A DNA stretch of 64,000 bases, taken from positions 18,363,835 through 18,427,834 of the forward strand of contig NC_089318.1 in the NCBI RefSeq assembly GCF_036669915.1, read 5' to 3'. Shown in pieces: positions 26,035 to 50,059 of the stretch. Position numbers and translations under genes: made by a program. Every line of letters begins with the position of its first letter. Within the stretch, counting starts at the first letter, position 1. The notes below the pieces were generated by a model. That model was not told the DNA's origin. It saw nothing but the letters and a program-made list of their open reading frames with translations, and did not search any database. The DNA is from Pocillopora verrucosa (lineage: Eukaryota; Cnidaria; Anthozoa; Scleractinia; Pocilloporidae).

Positions 26035-26466
26035 TTTCTTGACCAAAAAGTGACCCTAAAATAAGAAACTTTGTGGGATTAACAAATAAAAGGTGCTTCT
26101 TAAGGTTGCTGAAACAAATTTCCTGTGTAGTTAAATATTTAGAGAAACTCATTTCAAGCTGTCAGTTTGCAGACCAGCCCACTACTATGAGAAATGATTT
26201 CTCAACTTGTAGCATTCTTCTTTCCACAAAGTAGTTTTCTGAGAAGTGAATTTTTCACAATTTTACTAATACCTGAATTCCATGTTATTATATACATTTT
26301 ACCTTAAAACACATAACAACACATTTTTTAGTGTAACCGTAAATCAGTCACTGTAAGCGACTCTGAACCACTAAGAAGAGTTCTATTGTGCCACACCCAG
26401 ATGGGAGGGGGGGGGAGGGGAGAGAAGGGGGGGGAAAGAGGAAGAGGGAAGACAAATGGACAAATT

Positions 26467-38014
<11,548 letters not shown>

Positions 38015-39291
38015 TCTCTTGATCCATTTAGCTAGTGTACACGGTCAACATAGGTGAGATAAACAGAGATTTTGCACCAACGACGTCGAGAACCCGCGAG
38101 TATCAATATTATGCACCTCTCTTGCAGAGCAGTAGCAAACTGTTCAATAATTGGTTGATATTTTCTAAAGCATGCTATAAATCACGTGGTCTCTTCTTTG
38201 ATGAAAGCGCGGGAACATTTTTGTTGATTGAATTTTTCCTATACTAAAAATAACTTCGGCGGTCTAAAAAAATCCTCTAAGAAGGTCTGAGTAAGATTTA
38301 TGGTAAATCTCTTTAAGGAAAACTACACCAAAAGCACACAATTTACGAAGAAGTTAACGTTGTTCAGGAAGGATCTGAAAATTGGATGTGCAGCTTCTAG
38401 AGATGCCACTGAAGAAAATTCTTGAAGTATTTTAAAATTAGGTGCAAAGTTAGACAGCGAAGTAATAATTACCTTACACGAGCCGAATCGAATTCAATGG
38501 ACTCATTCAGTCAGGCTTATCTCAGGGTGATTCAAAATCGTTTTGTTGATTTCAAACACCCATTCTTCGACAGATCCATATTTTCACATTGTTTCGTTTA
38601 TTGCATTGGATACTGAATAGAAAAAGAAATCTTTGATTGTATGTCAACAAGTTGAGATAATTTTTTACCTACCAGTCTAAACTACAACATCATATCCTCT
38701 CTGTTCTAAATGTATGTGCGTATGACTCAAAGACGAGTTTGAAGACCTCCGCTTTTCATTCATCAAGATTCAAATTTCTCAAAGGTATTCAAATATTTAC
38801 AAAGTTACTCTCAAGGACGATCAGTAATTTCCAGCCCATCCTTGCCCTACAAATAGCGCCGAAAGCGCCGCACATATCTTGGAAACTGACCTTAACCTAG
38901 GAAAGAAAAACAAGAGTAGTAAAGCTTGTATCTAAGGAAAACTGTTGGAAACTGATAAAGTTGCTTCATTCCAAGGGCAACAGGTTCATCAGTTGATGTT
39001 CTTTTCGTTGTCACGTAATTTCGTTGTCACGGAATTTTCAGATTAGGTTTGCTACAAATATTTGTTATTCAGAATGAAATAATCTGTGGGTGTTGTGCCT
39101 TCATCAAATAAATTTTTAATTTAGCCGCGTTTGCTAAGAAATAAATCAACCGAAAACGAAGTTCAATCTGTAGTTTGCAAGGTGTATTGGTACGCTTTTT
39201 TGTAATTTCTCAAATATATTAAGTGTTGAGTACAAATTCCGTAATATTTATTCTTCTAAGGATGGCTCAGCAGGTATATATTTTTAATCAA

Positions 39292-39308
39292 GGGGGGGGG
39301 GGGGGGGG
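39292..39308 (+). repeat. Poly-G tract, 17 G
   Basis: Uninterrupted G run in the intergenic stretch. Confidence 0.9.
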
Positions 39309-40830
39309 AAGGGAGAAGATACATCCCTACTCGCGGAAGTTTACTCCTGGAATGTGTCGGCCAAAGGGGTCATGACTTTCGTACTATTGATGAAGAAAGG
39401 GGAGTATGTAATAGAGAGTTTCGTGAAACGGTCCATAGAGTTTCGAAAGTACGAACGTAGACATTTGAGTAGAAATTTAAGATTACACAAAAACAGGATC
39501 CCATTTAATGAGCTCCTGACAAAAATAATTTCCCCGAGAAAATGCGATCGATGACAAATAAACCGTAGTACCCCAACTTTGATTTCAGTAGCATACTGAA
39601 AGGATTACTCATTATCGAAGTGCAAATAAATTCAAACGGAAAGCGATTGAGGTCCGTCTACATTGCCAAGCGCATTGTAGCCCCAGGCCTCTTGACGCGC
39701 AGTTTCCAGCCCGGTTTTAAAATCATTTTGCATGAACAGGTGTAAACACGCCTATCACAGCATTTTCTCCACCATCGTTCGCCTGATTGGTTAATATAAC
39801 ACAAACCCATGGTGAATCTCAATACCACAGAAGAGCAAATAAATCATAATTTGTCATCATTGTCTCAGGGTAAAACAACGCCCTTGGTCTTTTTGAAGTC
39901 TCGAATGTATAAAAAAGAAAAACAAAACAAAACAGCTGATAATTTCTTTATTTGCCAGGCGACAAGTCAGTCGAATTCTGCTCGAATCATTCGAGCGTTT
40001 GCTTGTGAAATATCGTTCGTTACTTGCAGGTAAGCTCCAAATAATTAATAGTAACAAAGTAGTATTCCAATTGAAGTTGTATGTACACGGCATCACATTG
40101 TTTGTTCACTTTTAACTTACAGAGTTTCACTCCAATAGCGAAAACACAATGTTATCTAAGCCCGAAGGAAACGTTCTAATGAAAAAGGCCATTCACGACT
40201 CCAATATTCCTAAATATGATGAAAAATGAATTTTATACAATCTATCGAACCGGTAATATAAACTGTTTCTGATCTATCGATAAAAGACAAATCTAAACGT
40301 TAGTTTCGAAAAGGCAGAGCGATTTCTTCGAAGAAAAACGCCTTTTTTTGCCAACACACACATATAGATGTATATCTAAAATGAGCTATGCGACTGAATC
40401 TACTCCATGGCGAGAAGCCCTATATTCAAAACATTTCACAGACAATGAAACTAATAATTAACCGGTCGGTGGTTTTCTGTGTGCGAATAGGCGCAGACTA
40501 AATATTTCAGCTTGAATTATACATTAACCTCTCGGGGCGAGAATATTCTGGTTAAGTTCAGATATTTAAATACCGGTACCATGGCATTATAAATTGCAAG
40601 ATAATTCCTGTAGCTAATCATCGAATTTTGACCCGAGGGCTAACTTTTTCCTGTCGTTCGTGTGACAGGACACTGAAAAGTGAGAACGTCGGGTGTGTAC
40701 GTGGGTTTTTTTTTCCTTTTTTTCATGGATCGATGGGCTAGAAATGTACTGAAAAGAGGTTTGACTAGTCTTGCTCTAAATCCGCGCTATTTTGCGGTTC
40801 GTTGTTAATCTGCGGGTTTTCTATACCTTG

Positions 40831-40838
40831 TATAAATA
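40831..40838 (+). promoter_or_regulatory. Orphan TATA-like box
   Basis: TATAAATA after CTATACCTTG and followed by GC-richer sequence, a layout like a core promoter. No recognisable coding exon follows on the plus strand until the desaturase, 5.1 kb away, which has its own TATA-like box. Function unproven. Confidence 0.3.
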
Positions 40839-41337
40839 CGCCGACGAAATTCAGCCGGTGTGTCAAACATTCTAATTCGATTTCTTATTACTTTTCAAAG
40901 TGAAGTGCTCCTTTTCACAGAGAACTGGATCATTTCCTTGAAAACAACGAAGGTTTGATAATCCATTCTCAAATCAAGTAAAAATTCCTTTCACTTATTT
41001 TGGCTGCCAAGATTATTCATAAAAGATAAATCCGGATGGAATTAACTTTCTGGAGATTGCAGAATTTGATAAAAACGGCTCAGCACGATCTTCTTTTATG
41101 CCAATGACGTTGAAAATCCGAAAAAAGCACCTGACAACCAGCCCGCTCAGTGCGCGCCCTGAGCAAACCGAAGCAAAATATTTTTGCCTACACCAGCCTT
41201 TTTGTTTTGTTCTCAGCTGTCTGCACCATTTTTCTGTTTGTGTTTAAAAACGCATATCTTTTGAACTTTTCGTCTTTGCTTAAACTTTCGTTCCGACTGA
41301 GGAATTCTGAGCGTCCGGGTGAGTGCAGCCCTGACAA

Positions 41338-41410
41338 GGACTGTTGTCGATAGTGGTGACTGCTGTTGTCGATAGCGGTGACTGCTGTTGTCGATAGTGG
41401 TGACTGACGT
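41338..41410 (+). repeat. 22-bp tandem repeat, three units
   Basis: Unit GACTGCTGTTGTCGATAGTG plus GT, three copies. It is embedded in sequence similar to the left arm of the foldback element at 62910-63079 (AAGGACTGTTGTC). Confidence 0.85.
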
Positions 41411-41467
41411 TTCGACAACCTGAACGGAAGTCATCATCAGAGTCCAGAGGTGCTATACAAATTTCTA

Positions 41468-43002
41468 CAGAAACTGTTGTGCTCCGTTGGTGGAGGAGTA
41501 TAACATGATAACTTGGTTTTATCAACTAGGTTGATAGTGTAAACTGGCCACCGTCAGAGCGAATGACGAAACTAAGGGCCTGTTTACGTGGAGGTAGGAG
41601 ACTCCAGGTAGGTGAGGTAACCCGCCTAAACGTGGTCAAAAAATAGAACGCGTTACATACAATCTTACAACCCCAGGGTGCTGGGGTGAGGTTTCTTGAG
41701 GTTGTTGTTGCGCTTAGAATTAGGGAGTTTGAGCACAGGCGTCCCAAGCTCACGCCTCGAGAAAGACGAAAGATTAATTCTCGGACGCTTATGTATTTAT
41801 TCAAGAAAGAGTCCCGCGTTGTGTTACGCGGTGTTAGGTTACGCGAGGAACCGTTAACCTAATACGTTATAAAGAATAGTTTGAAATATGGTCGATTTAC
41901 AACGCTAAATATTCAGAAATATGACCATTTCACACTCCTTGTGTGTCCGTCGCGGTTTCTAGGGATTTCTGCCATGAGACGGCTAGGAAATGTACAAAGT
42001 TTTAAAACATACGTGTTTCTCTTTTGAGCTTTTTGCCATGAAAGCGACCCCGGCTAGGCGTACCTGGATTAAATGAGAAAAACGATGGCGAAATACGAGT
42101 GTGTTAAAACTTTGTACATTTCCTCGCTGTCCCATGCAGAACTTAAACGTTAAAACACCAATTTTCACGTCCTCTTGGCAATGAAACCTCGACAGCAATT
42201 CAGTCTCAACACTACATTCGATTCACATGTTGTGCCGAAGTGAAGACGTAGTACCATCAGAAACGGTCAACACCTATATGTTATTCACCCTCTGTCTACG
42301 GCCTCGGGCACAGTTTTTCCCAATACGGAACGACCTTGGCTGGTGAATAACATTTTTATCTTTTTCTAAAGCATAACAAATGGTTGCGAAAAGAACCTGA
42401 ATGATAAAGGGCTGTAATTACGGCAACGGAACAATTTATGAGCGAGTAGATGACAGAGAAAACAAGGGCAATGCAAATGAAAGAGAGGGTTTTCATCAAA
42501 ACATATTTATTTCCGTAATGATATTAAAAGGCGATTTAAAAGGTTTCCAAGAAAACTTCGAAACATAGGATCGGATGCCGCCCGCTGTGAGCGGGCCGGA
42601 TGGAGAGAATACTGCCCGCTCACGGAACCAATCAGATTGCAGGATTTGTAGAATATCGCCCGCTCACGATCACGAACTGAGAAAAAATAAATCGAGCCAC
42701 TGGCGAAAATCTTAGAAGAAAATAAATTACGTTTTTACGGCAACGTTTTACCACACGTCGCCGTCGTGACATCTTAAACTCCTTAACTACAAGTGCGATA
42801 ACAACCTCAAGAGACTTCACCCCGGCATCCTGGGACTGTAAGATTGTATGTTTTTCGACCACGGCTAGGCGGGTCACCTCACCTACCTGAGGTCCCCCAC
42901 ATCCATGTAAACAGGCTCTAAAGCTCGAAACGTCAGCTTTGAAACTCTTTACGGTGGCCAATTTAAATTATCAACTCAGCTGATAAAACCAAATTATCCG
43001 AT
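41468..43002. mobile_element. 1.5-kb element with ~250-bp inverted termini (family C, expanded)
   Basis: The left arm (about 41507-41720) and right arm (about 42780-43002) are inverted copies: GGTTTTATCAACTAGGTTG with CAGCTGATAAAACC, CCAGGTAGGTGAGGT with ACCTCACCTACCTGAGG, and ACAATCTTACAACCCCAGG with CCTGGGACTGTAAGATTGT. An inner palindrome is built on GGAAATGTACAAAGTTTTAA (about 41979-42123). No transposase frame is visible, so it is non-autonomous. Confidence 0.75.
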
Positions 43003-43990
43003 TGCCAGAACAGTTGCGATCGGTTTTTGTGGAATAAGGAGAGAGAAACGTCATTATTTATCACCTGACGGGGAGGGGTGGGGGGAATTTGGTTGTGTCA
43101 CGATGACATGGTGAAGACTGATACCCCCGAAGTTCCCACTGTTCACCGTTTGGTTCCACAAAATCCTCCATCCCTCTCTCAGCGGTAAATAACGACTAAT
43201 CCAAGGAGCCCATTACTTATGGGCTTCTGCCAATCCCTACTGATCTCTTATTTTCTGAATAATTTGTAGAGTATAAATAATCCAATTAGGACCATAAGGA
43301 TTGAGTAGCGAAAAAAAACTTGCTATCGGTTACACGTTTTCTAACTAAATTATATCTAGGCAAGCGAAAAGATGAGGGGCGGACTAAAACCCATTTCATC
43401 TTAAACCAAACAGTAAAATGGCAAGATTTTGTTTAGTTAGCTGCTGATGCTTTAAAAGATTCATCATTCCTGTGGCTTCTTCAGAGTGAATTTCATTACC
43501 GTTCTATATCAAAATTACTGTCGAGCGTTTCTGTATCCAGGTGAAGTTTCTTGTTATGCAAAATCAGTCCAAACAGAGGGCTGGCCTTTTTAAATTGATT
43601 CCCGTGCGCAAGTCTTTTGCGGGACCACAGCCTCTTCCAAGCGAGAAGGTAATTAGAGCGAGAAACTTAACCATGAGGAAGTCTTTCAATATAATATTTG
43701 GGTAACAACAAAATATTCCTTAGGAAGCTTCATTTTATTCTTGCAATCAGGTTTGCAAAGACTATTAATTTTATCAGAGGTGATTAAGCCCCTTCCCGAT
43801 CAAAAAGTGATAAATAAGCTTAAGTGTAGGGTACCACCGTGCGATTTCAGACAGTTGTCGCGTTTTTCCATCAAAAGGACGCTGGGTTGCCTACAAAATT
43901 CTCGCATCCATTTACGTGCTTCCAGACCCGGGAAGGGACTACCGTCTAAAATAGACCGTAACTCGTGGTGTTCATGTTACATTACCTTCT

Positions 43991-44163
43991 GAGCTTGTTC
44001 TCGGTCTGTTCTCGTTTCTGTCGCAGAATGAAATAAGAAGCGATTTTACTCCTCTCGAATGCGATACTGGTACCTCAGAGGTAAATCTCTGCCTTTCTTG
44101 TCCGGGAGGAGTAGTGAAACGTACTGCCAAGTGCTTTCTGCGACAGAAATGAGAGCAAGCTCT
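43991..44163. repeat. MITE-like element with inverted ends
   Basis: Left end GAGCTTGTTCTC ... GTTTCTGTCGCAGAA (43991-44028) pairs with TTCTGCGACAGAAATGAGAG plus CAAGCTC (to 44163). The left arm carries an extra 11-bp GGTCTGTTCTC duplication. Confidence 0.75.
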
Positions 44164-44279
44164 CAGGAGGTGAGATCAGTCATCGCCAACAGAGTATACA
44201 GGTGGGTCTATTGAAAATTGACTGCCAATCAACTTCTAACGACGGGGGAATCATAAGAATGTTCAAGAGCCTTATGGGA

Positions 44280-44362
44280 GGGGGGGGGGGGAAACAGGTA
44301 AATGATATTGTGACACAAACAAAATCTTCCGACCCACCCCCACCCCCACCCCCCCTCCCCCA
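44280..44362. repeat. Facing poly-G and C-rich tracts
   Basis: A 12-G run (44280-44291) is followed about 40 bp later by a run of C-rich blocks (CCCACCCCCACCCCC type, about 44334-44361). Opposite strands could pair or form quadruplex-like structures. Confidence 0.7.
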
Positions 44363-44517
44363 AGTGATCAATATAATAATGACCGGTCCCAAAATCGACT
44401 GAAGAGTTTTTGGTCAGTCTAATGAAATAAGTCCGGTTCATGAAAACAAAATTGTATTTTTTTGCTAGTACAGTTTCAATTTGAGGGCCTAGGTTCTTTT
44501 CCCCAAAAAATAGTAAT

Positions 44518-44584
44518 TGGGAGTTTCGTCGGTTCGAACCCAGACCGTGCAATGATCACGTGAACTACCACGAGACGATTTGGA
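44518..44584 (-). mobile_element. tRNA-like / SINE-head remnant
   Basis: On the minus strand, CGTCTCGTGGTAGTTCACG resembles box A and CTGGGTTCGAACCGACG contains a perfect box B. The stems are imperfect, so a functional tRNA is not supported. Confidence 0.45.
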
Positions 44585-44993
44585 TGTTCCACCAACTGGA
44601 AGTTGGCCCTTGACCTTTAGATGGCGCTTTCCATTCAAAGAGAAAATAAACCCAAGGTCTTGTAGAACGAGTCCACGTGATATTACCGCAGTGATTTAAT
44701 TCCCATGCCTTAGAGCGAGAGACTCTTCATTATATGTCAATTTGGCTAAGGAAGGCTTGGGACTTTTTGATCTAGGCACATGAAGAGCAAACTGAAATCC
44801 TCTTGAGTGCGTACGAAAGCTACTCTTCTAGACCAGGCCTGCTTCAAGAAATTCCGAACCACCGATCGTACTTTGACCCTCGAGCGGACAGGTCCAAATG
44901 TCCAGTATTAACTTAAATTTCAATATTGATCAGTCAATTCATTTACAAAACAAAGAACGTGCACAGACGGAATCAGCAGACCAGTTGTTCGTA

Positions 44994-45106
44994 GGGTAGA
45001 TAACGGTATCCACTGAATAAATCTCTATCCGTTGGATAATAAAATACGTTTTTTTGACACTTATCCGCTGGATAGCGATTTATCCAGTGGATAGCGCTAT
45101 CTGCCC
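44994..45106. repeat. Foldback element with 46-bp inverted arms
   Basis: Arms 44994-45039 and 45061-45106 pair over 46 bp with about eight mismatches (core CTATCCACTGGATAAATC on the right arm's complement) around a 21-bp loop. No flanking duplication is evident. Confidence 0.85.
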
Positions 45107-45788
45107 TTTAAGGAATTAATGCGAGATACCCAAGTGCGCCGAATCTTTCATAACACTGGCGCCGAGTTTCGGTCAATTGCGAAGGTGCCTAAGGGTGCAT
45201 CTACCTCGAAGAATTTTCACAAATTGATATTAGAAATTCGAACAGTAATGCATTGTTCCACATTGTCGCTTAATTAATTCAAAATTGAAACTTTCATCTT
45301 AACAGCTTGTGATTAGGTAAACGATGCATTTTATTTTCAACTTATGAAAAAAAATATATATTTTCACAAACTTGACAAGCATCGGCGCATGGTCTAATCT
45401 GAACTTAAAAGGAATCATAAAATTCTTATCAAATCAATCCTAAATATTTTTGAGCGACACTCTACTGTGGACATTATGCAACCATATTGCTTCATCAGTT
45501 TTAACTAAATTTGTTTCCATCCCACAGGAATCGCTCCTGATGAGCTCGCGGGAGTTACCGTCAAAAGGCGCTTCGTTTTAGCATGTTTCAAGGAATATTT
45601 TTCTTTTTTAAAAAAAGCATCGTTAATTGATTATGTAAACTCTCTCGTTTGAGACAATTAAGCTCGTGCAAAACGGATGTCAGTTACGCAAATGGCTTTC
45701 CACCACAGAGCTATTTTTATGACTACGGCTTCTAATTGGTCAAAATCAACGCGCCATTGTTTTCAGCCAATCAGAATGCATCTGGTGA

Positions 45789-45795
45789 TATAAAG
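45789..45795 (+). promoter_or_regulatory. Probable TATA box of the desaturase gene
   Basis: TATAAAG located 136-142 bp before the desaturase ATG, consistent with a short 5' UTR of about 110 nt. Position and sequence only; the start site is not directly visible. Confidence 0.5.
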
Positions 45796-45930
45796 CCTTC
45801 TGTGTATCCACAATTATCTTTTTCTATCGTTATCGCGTAAACGCTTACCGGTAGAAGGGCTCCATGAGGCTTAGAAGAAGCCGGCAAATTATTCAAATCT
45901 AAGACGAAATTTCCGTCTTCTTTTCTCAGA

Positions 45931-48900
45931 ATGAAGGAGATAAAATACTACAGTCTAGAAGAGGTGAAAAAACATAACAGTAAGGGCGATTACTGGGTTG
46001 TCATCGATGGTGGAGTTTACGATTTGGGTCGTTGGGCTCCGCATCACCCCGGCGGAGAGCTTCCGATACGCTACATGGCCGGTCACGATAGTACAGACGT
46101 TTTCCGAGCCTTCCACTTGCCTTGGGTAGCTGAAAGGAAATTGCCCGCGTTCAAAATCGGTGAAGTGAAAGACCAATGTGAACAGACAGTGAAGGAGTCC
46201 AGTCTGATCAAAGACTTTCAAAAAGTACGGGATGAAATTGAGCAATGTCTTGACACAAACTGTAAGTTGATCTTTTGTCACAGCGTAGCTGTAGAGTAGA
46301 GTAGTTTGTGTTTCTTATGACTGTAGTTGACTTTACCTGGTCGATAATGTTTAAATATTCAGGATTTTACGCTTTGAACGTATGAAAATACATGCTCAGG
46401 ACCGTCTCGATGCATGGAAAATCCTCTGATTTAAATTTATTTGTATTAAAATCTAAAACCCCGCTTCTCTGATTCAGTGAAACCTCGTTGTTGAAATTGA
46501 GTAATTTTATAGTCTCAAAAGCAATTCACGTTGGAGTCTCTAATGTTTTTAATAATTTTTCTATTGCATTTACTTGTGGCGTGCTTGGTTTGCTTCAGTT
46601 TATTTACAAATTCATTAGAATGGCTTCCTTAGCTTGGCAGCGTGACTTAAGGTTATGTCATCATGAAACCCATTTGTAGGCGAATTTGAGTCTTTTCGGG
46701 GAGTGGTTTTGCTTCCATTTACTGTTTGACTCATCAGTACACTTAATCATGGGAGCAATGCTCGAGCTTGATAACAATTTTAGTATTTACCCCCGTCGGA
46801 TCTAAAGACTCGTGACGAAGTATGGCCCTGAAATGAAAAAAAAATTGCGAACAGCAGAATCTCTATTTCCATCTTCCTTGTGTACTATCAGAGATTTCAT
46901 GTCTCGAAAGACCCTTATTTGGAAACAAAAATCGATAACGGGAGCGGTTATCGGCAATTTCTTCTCGAGACGTAAATCCTTAACCACAAATTTCTCAACC
47001 AGCGCCAAATGTGTATTATCATATATCACAGTGTACCTACAACTTTTTTTAATGATCGTGCAGAAAACATGTAAGAGGATTCTCAAATCATGCATGCACG
47101 ATAAACAGAATCTTGCTTTTTAGCTCATACTTCCTCGATTCCGTGGAAATTGTACTAGTTCTTACAATTGTCATGCACGAGGCACCACATTATTCTATTC
47201 CTTATTTGAATACAATCGGAAAGTGAAATTTGTGCTATATGCATAACAAAGAAGTTGCTCGTCAATTTCGCTTCCGTTTTGTCATGTCTCCGGAGTCATA
47301 ATTGGTTTGAAAGATGTTTTCTTTTACGGAATATCTCTTTAATATCACAGTGAGTATTTGTAAATGAAATATGAAAGGATCATGTGAAACAAGAAGATAT
47401 ATATTTCCACATTGTTCTAATTTCAAAATATTTTTTTCCCTTGAAACTGAAATGTTTCATTTGTTTCCTGAATTTTTTTGAGATATTTAACACCAGCTTG
47501 ACCTGACAAGATGTTATAAAAGGTGTAATGTTATTGTTGTCAGAATAACTGTCACTTACCCTTGAGAAATGAAAAAAAAATGTTTAAAGTCATGGAATAT
47601 TTAAAATTTTGACAGAAAAATTATAAGGAAGGCAAAATGAAAAAATTCTTGTAATTTATTCATGGAGATATGATTAAGATGATTGTGAGCTAACAGGAAA
47701 AATTGGTGTGCAAATTATTTGATGAACACTTGAAGCGTAACCCAGTTGTCAATGTGGTCACAGATGTTGTGGGCAACTCGGACAACTTGTTAAGATGAAA
47801 CTGAAAACCCAAATTCTTTGCAGGCCATATTGTGTACTTTTTAGCTGTGAGTAATGTTATGAAGCCAAACAAGACTTATCAGTGAAATGAATAATTGTGT
47901 TTTCAATTAATCTGCATACTTAATCAATAATATCCAAGAATGAAAGGAGAGAGGAGTAACGATGTAAATATCTGGTATAGGTAAATGCGCCCTCTTAAAA
48001 AACCTGAATAACTATTAGGTTTATGATCAGGACACCTGATGGTTGTTCCCAATAGGTAATGATCTACAGTGATTTTGGTTTTAATTAAACAGCAAGCCCG
48101 TATTTTTATTTCTCAGCTTTTGTGGAACTCTCTTATGCTGATGTTGTGGTCAATTGACTCAAAAATTCGTTGATATCACCCTTGAATATATTGTGCATCG
48201 TGTGGGGTATTTCTTGGTGGTATTTTAGTTCCCTTTAGTTCAATTAAGTTAAGAAATGAGTTCTGAAATACTATGCACTCTTAGTGCTTTCCCTAAACCT
48301 TGATCTTCAGCCAAATTTCGAATTACCAGTATAGTATAGAAGTTGAGGTACACATTTTCAGAGATGATATGTAACAGTGAGGGGTCAGCTTGCTAGATTC
48401 CTAAATAATTGAGCACTTCAAGCAAAAAAGGAGATATGAAGAACTTTGGACAAATTTTAATTTTAACAGGACTGAGCAAATTCTCAGCATACTGATATGG
48501 TTTGATTAAGAAAATATTTTTCTGCCATTTTTTGTTGATTCAGTCCTAGTTTCTGGGAAATATGATGTGTAGAAAACACTGCTTAACGAGCATGTGGGAA
48601 TCCGTTTTGCTTGGGTCTTTGAATACATTAATACTTGGAAACTAAGGATGGATGAGCCCAAAAAAAAAAAAAGAATGGAGTGATGTTTCCCATCCTATGT
48701 GGGATCAGATTGGCAGAAATTAGCACAATCTTGTGAAAACAAGAAATAGGCACCCTAAAAGCAAGATGTTTCCTTTTTTTTTTTTTAATAGAGGACCTTC
48801 CCACAAAACATCTCTCTTTTTGGTCATCAAAATTCTGGTTTATATTGGGATAAGAGAATCAAACCACTGCTTGTAACCAATCGGTGTAACTATTTGCTAA

Positions 48901-49980
48901 CTCTGCTATATTTAGTTTGTTGTCATCACTTGACAGTGTTGGTTATTTTGTCTTTTTACTTTAGATTGGTTCTATGCTGGGCATGCAGTCAACTTGGGTG
49001 CTATATTTACTTTGCTTGTGTATGGTGTTGTCTTCAGCAACAATGTTTACATACAAATGGCCTCTTCTGTGCTTGTGGCGCTGTTTTGGCACCAAATGGC
49101 ATTTATTGGACATGACATTGGTCATACTGCCATCACTCATGACTTGAAGACGGATAGCTCGATCGGCATATTTGTTGGCAACATGACAACTGGTATCAGC
49201 ATCGGATGGTGGAAGAAAAGCCATAATGCTCATCACATTGTGACAAACTCAGTGGAGTTTGACCCAGACATACAACATCTTCCAGTGCTAGCCATTACTG
49301 ACAAGTTTTTCAAGTCAGTAAGGTCCATGTATCATGAGAAAGTCCTTTATTTTGATGGACTGGCAAGGTTCTTTGTTTCCTATCAGCACTGGCTGTATTA
49401 CATAATAATGGGTGTTGCAAGGTACAACTTGTACCTACAGAGCTTTCTTTTAGTGTTTTCCTTACCGAAAGGACGTAATAAAACCCTTGAATTACTTGGA
49501 TTGGTATTCTTTTGGACATGGTACATTTACTTGTGCTCATATCTGCCCAGTTGGCCTGCTCTGTTTGTCTTTGTTTCTGTGGCCCACTTCCTTGCAGGGC
49601 TCCTTCATATTCAGATAACTCTGAGCCACTTCTCTATGGAAACTTATCATGGTCATCCCCTGGACGCTTTCAAGAGCAATCAGTTCCTTCTTTCCCAGCT
49701 GGCAACTACTATGGACATTGAATGTTATCCTTGGCTGGACTTTGTCCATGGTGGCCTGCAGTTTCAAATTGAGCATCATCTATTTCCAAGGCTACCTCGT
49801 CACAAGCTGCGTGATGCCAAGGTGAAAATTCAGGAGTTATGTAAAAAGCATAACATCCCCTACAGATCTAAGACTTTCTGGGAGGCAAATATAGAAATCA
49901 TCCAGAAACTCAAGGAGACAGCTGCAAAAGCACAGTGTATCTCTCCCATCATCTGGGAAGGAATTCATGCAATTGGTTAG
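45931..49980 (+). CDS. Cytochrome b5-fused front-end fatty acid desaturase, 2 exons, complete (448 aa)
   Basis: Membrane (ER) desaturase that would insert a double bond between an existing one and the carboxyl end of a fatty acyl or sphingoid chain, with electrons from its fused cytochrome b5. Exons 45931-46261 and 48965-49980 join in phase (AAC T|AT), total 1347 nt. Exon 1 encodes the b5 domain: HPGG at 39-42 and the second heme histidine probably H62. Exon 2 encodes the desaturase: His box 1 HDIGH (160-164), box 2 HNAHH (197-201), box 3 QIEHH (379-383). Glutamine in place of the first histidine in box 3 is the hallmark of front-end desaturases. Several hydrophobic stretches flank the boxes. 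The exon border separates the two functional domains exactly. Family annotations would include delta-5/6 acyl desaturase, (8-3)-desaturase or sphingolipid delta-8 desaturase; regiospecificity cannot be read from sequence, so no symbol is given. Confidence 0.93.
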
Positions 49981-50035
49981 ACCTTAAATCCATTATGTGA
50001 GGTGTTATTTGATGATAAAGAGAATAGCTCGGTGG

Positions 50036-50041
50036 AATAAA
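50036..50041 (+). terminator. Probable desaturase poly(A) signal
   Basis: AATAAA 56 nt past the desaturase stop codon. Confidence 0.6.
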
Positions 50042-50059
50042 ATCCACTATTGTAGTTGA

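Larger units (their letters stand above)
21968..26466. other. Intergenic: TATDN3 5' flank and PPP2R5 3' flank
   Basis: No coding exon recognised in about 4.5 kb. The left half carries several short inverted or tandem elements listed separately. The right half (about 23.7-26.4 kb) is AT-rich and probably contains the PPP2R5 3' UTR and one family D repeat. Confidence 0.6.
38015..45930. other. 7.9-kb gene-free stretch between PPP2R5 and the desaturase
   Basis: I tested the open frames here and recognise no domain or splice-supported coding chain. It contains the PPP2R5 5' flank, an orphan TATA-like box, a 1.5-kb long-inverted-terminus element, two smaller foldback elements, a tRNA-like remnant, G-rich and C-rich tracts and, at the right end, the desaturase promoter. 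Confidence 0.6.

Noticed and set aside
39354..40096. Three overlapping open frames in the gene-free stretch
   Set aside because: No recognisable domain, no conserved splice pattern, and composition like surrounding non-coding DNA.
41188..41525. Overlapping minus-strand frames with HHYRQQ repeats
   Set aside because: Translations of the 22-bp tandem repeat.
42632..42961. Minus-strand 109-residue frame
   Set aside because: It lies within the right inverted arm of the 41.5-43.0 kb element and shows no transposase motif.
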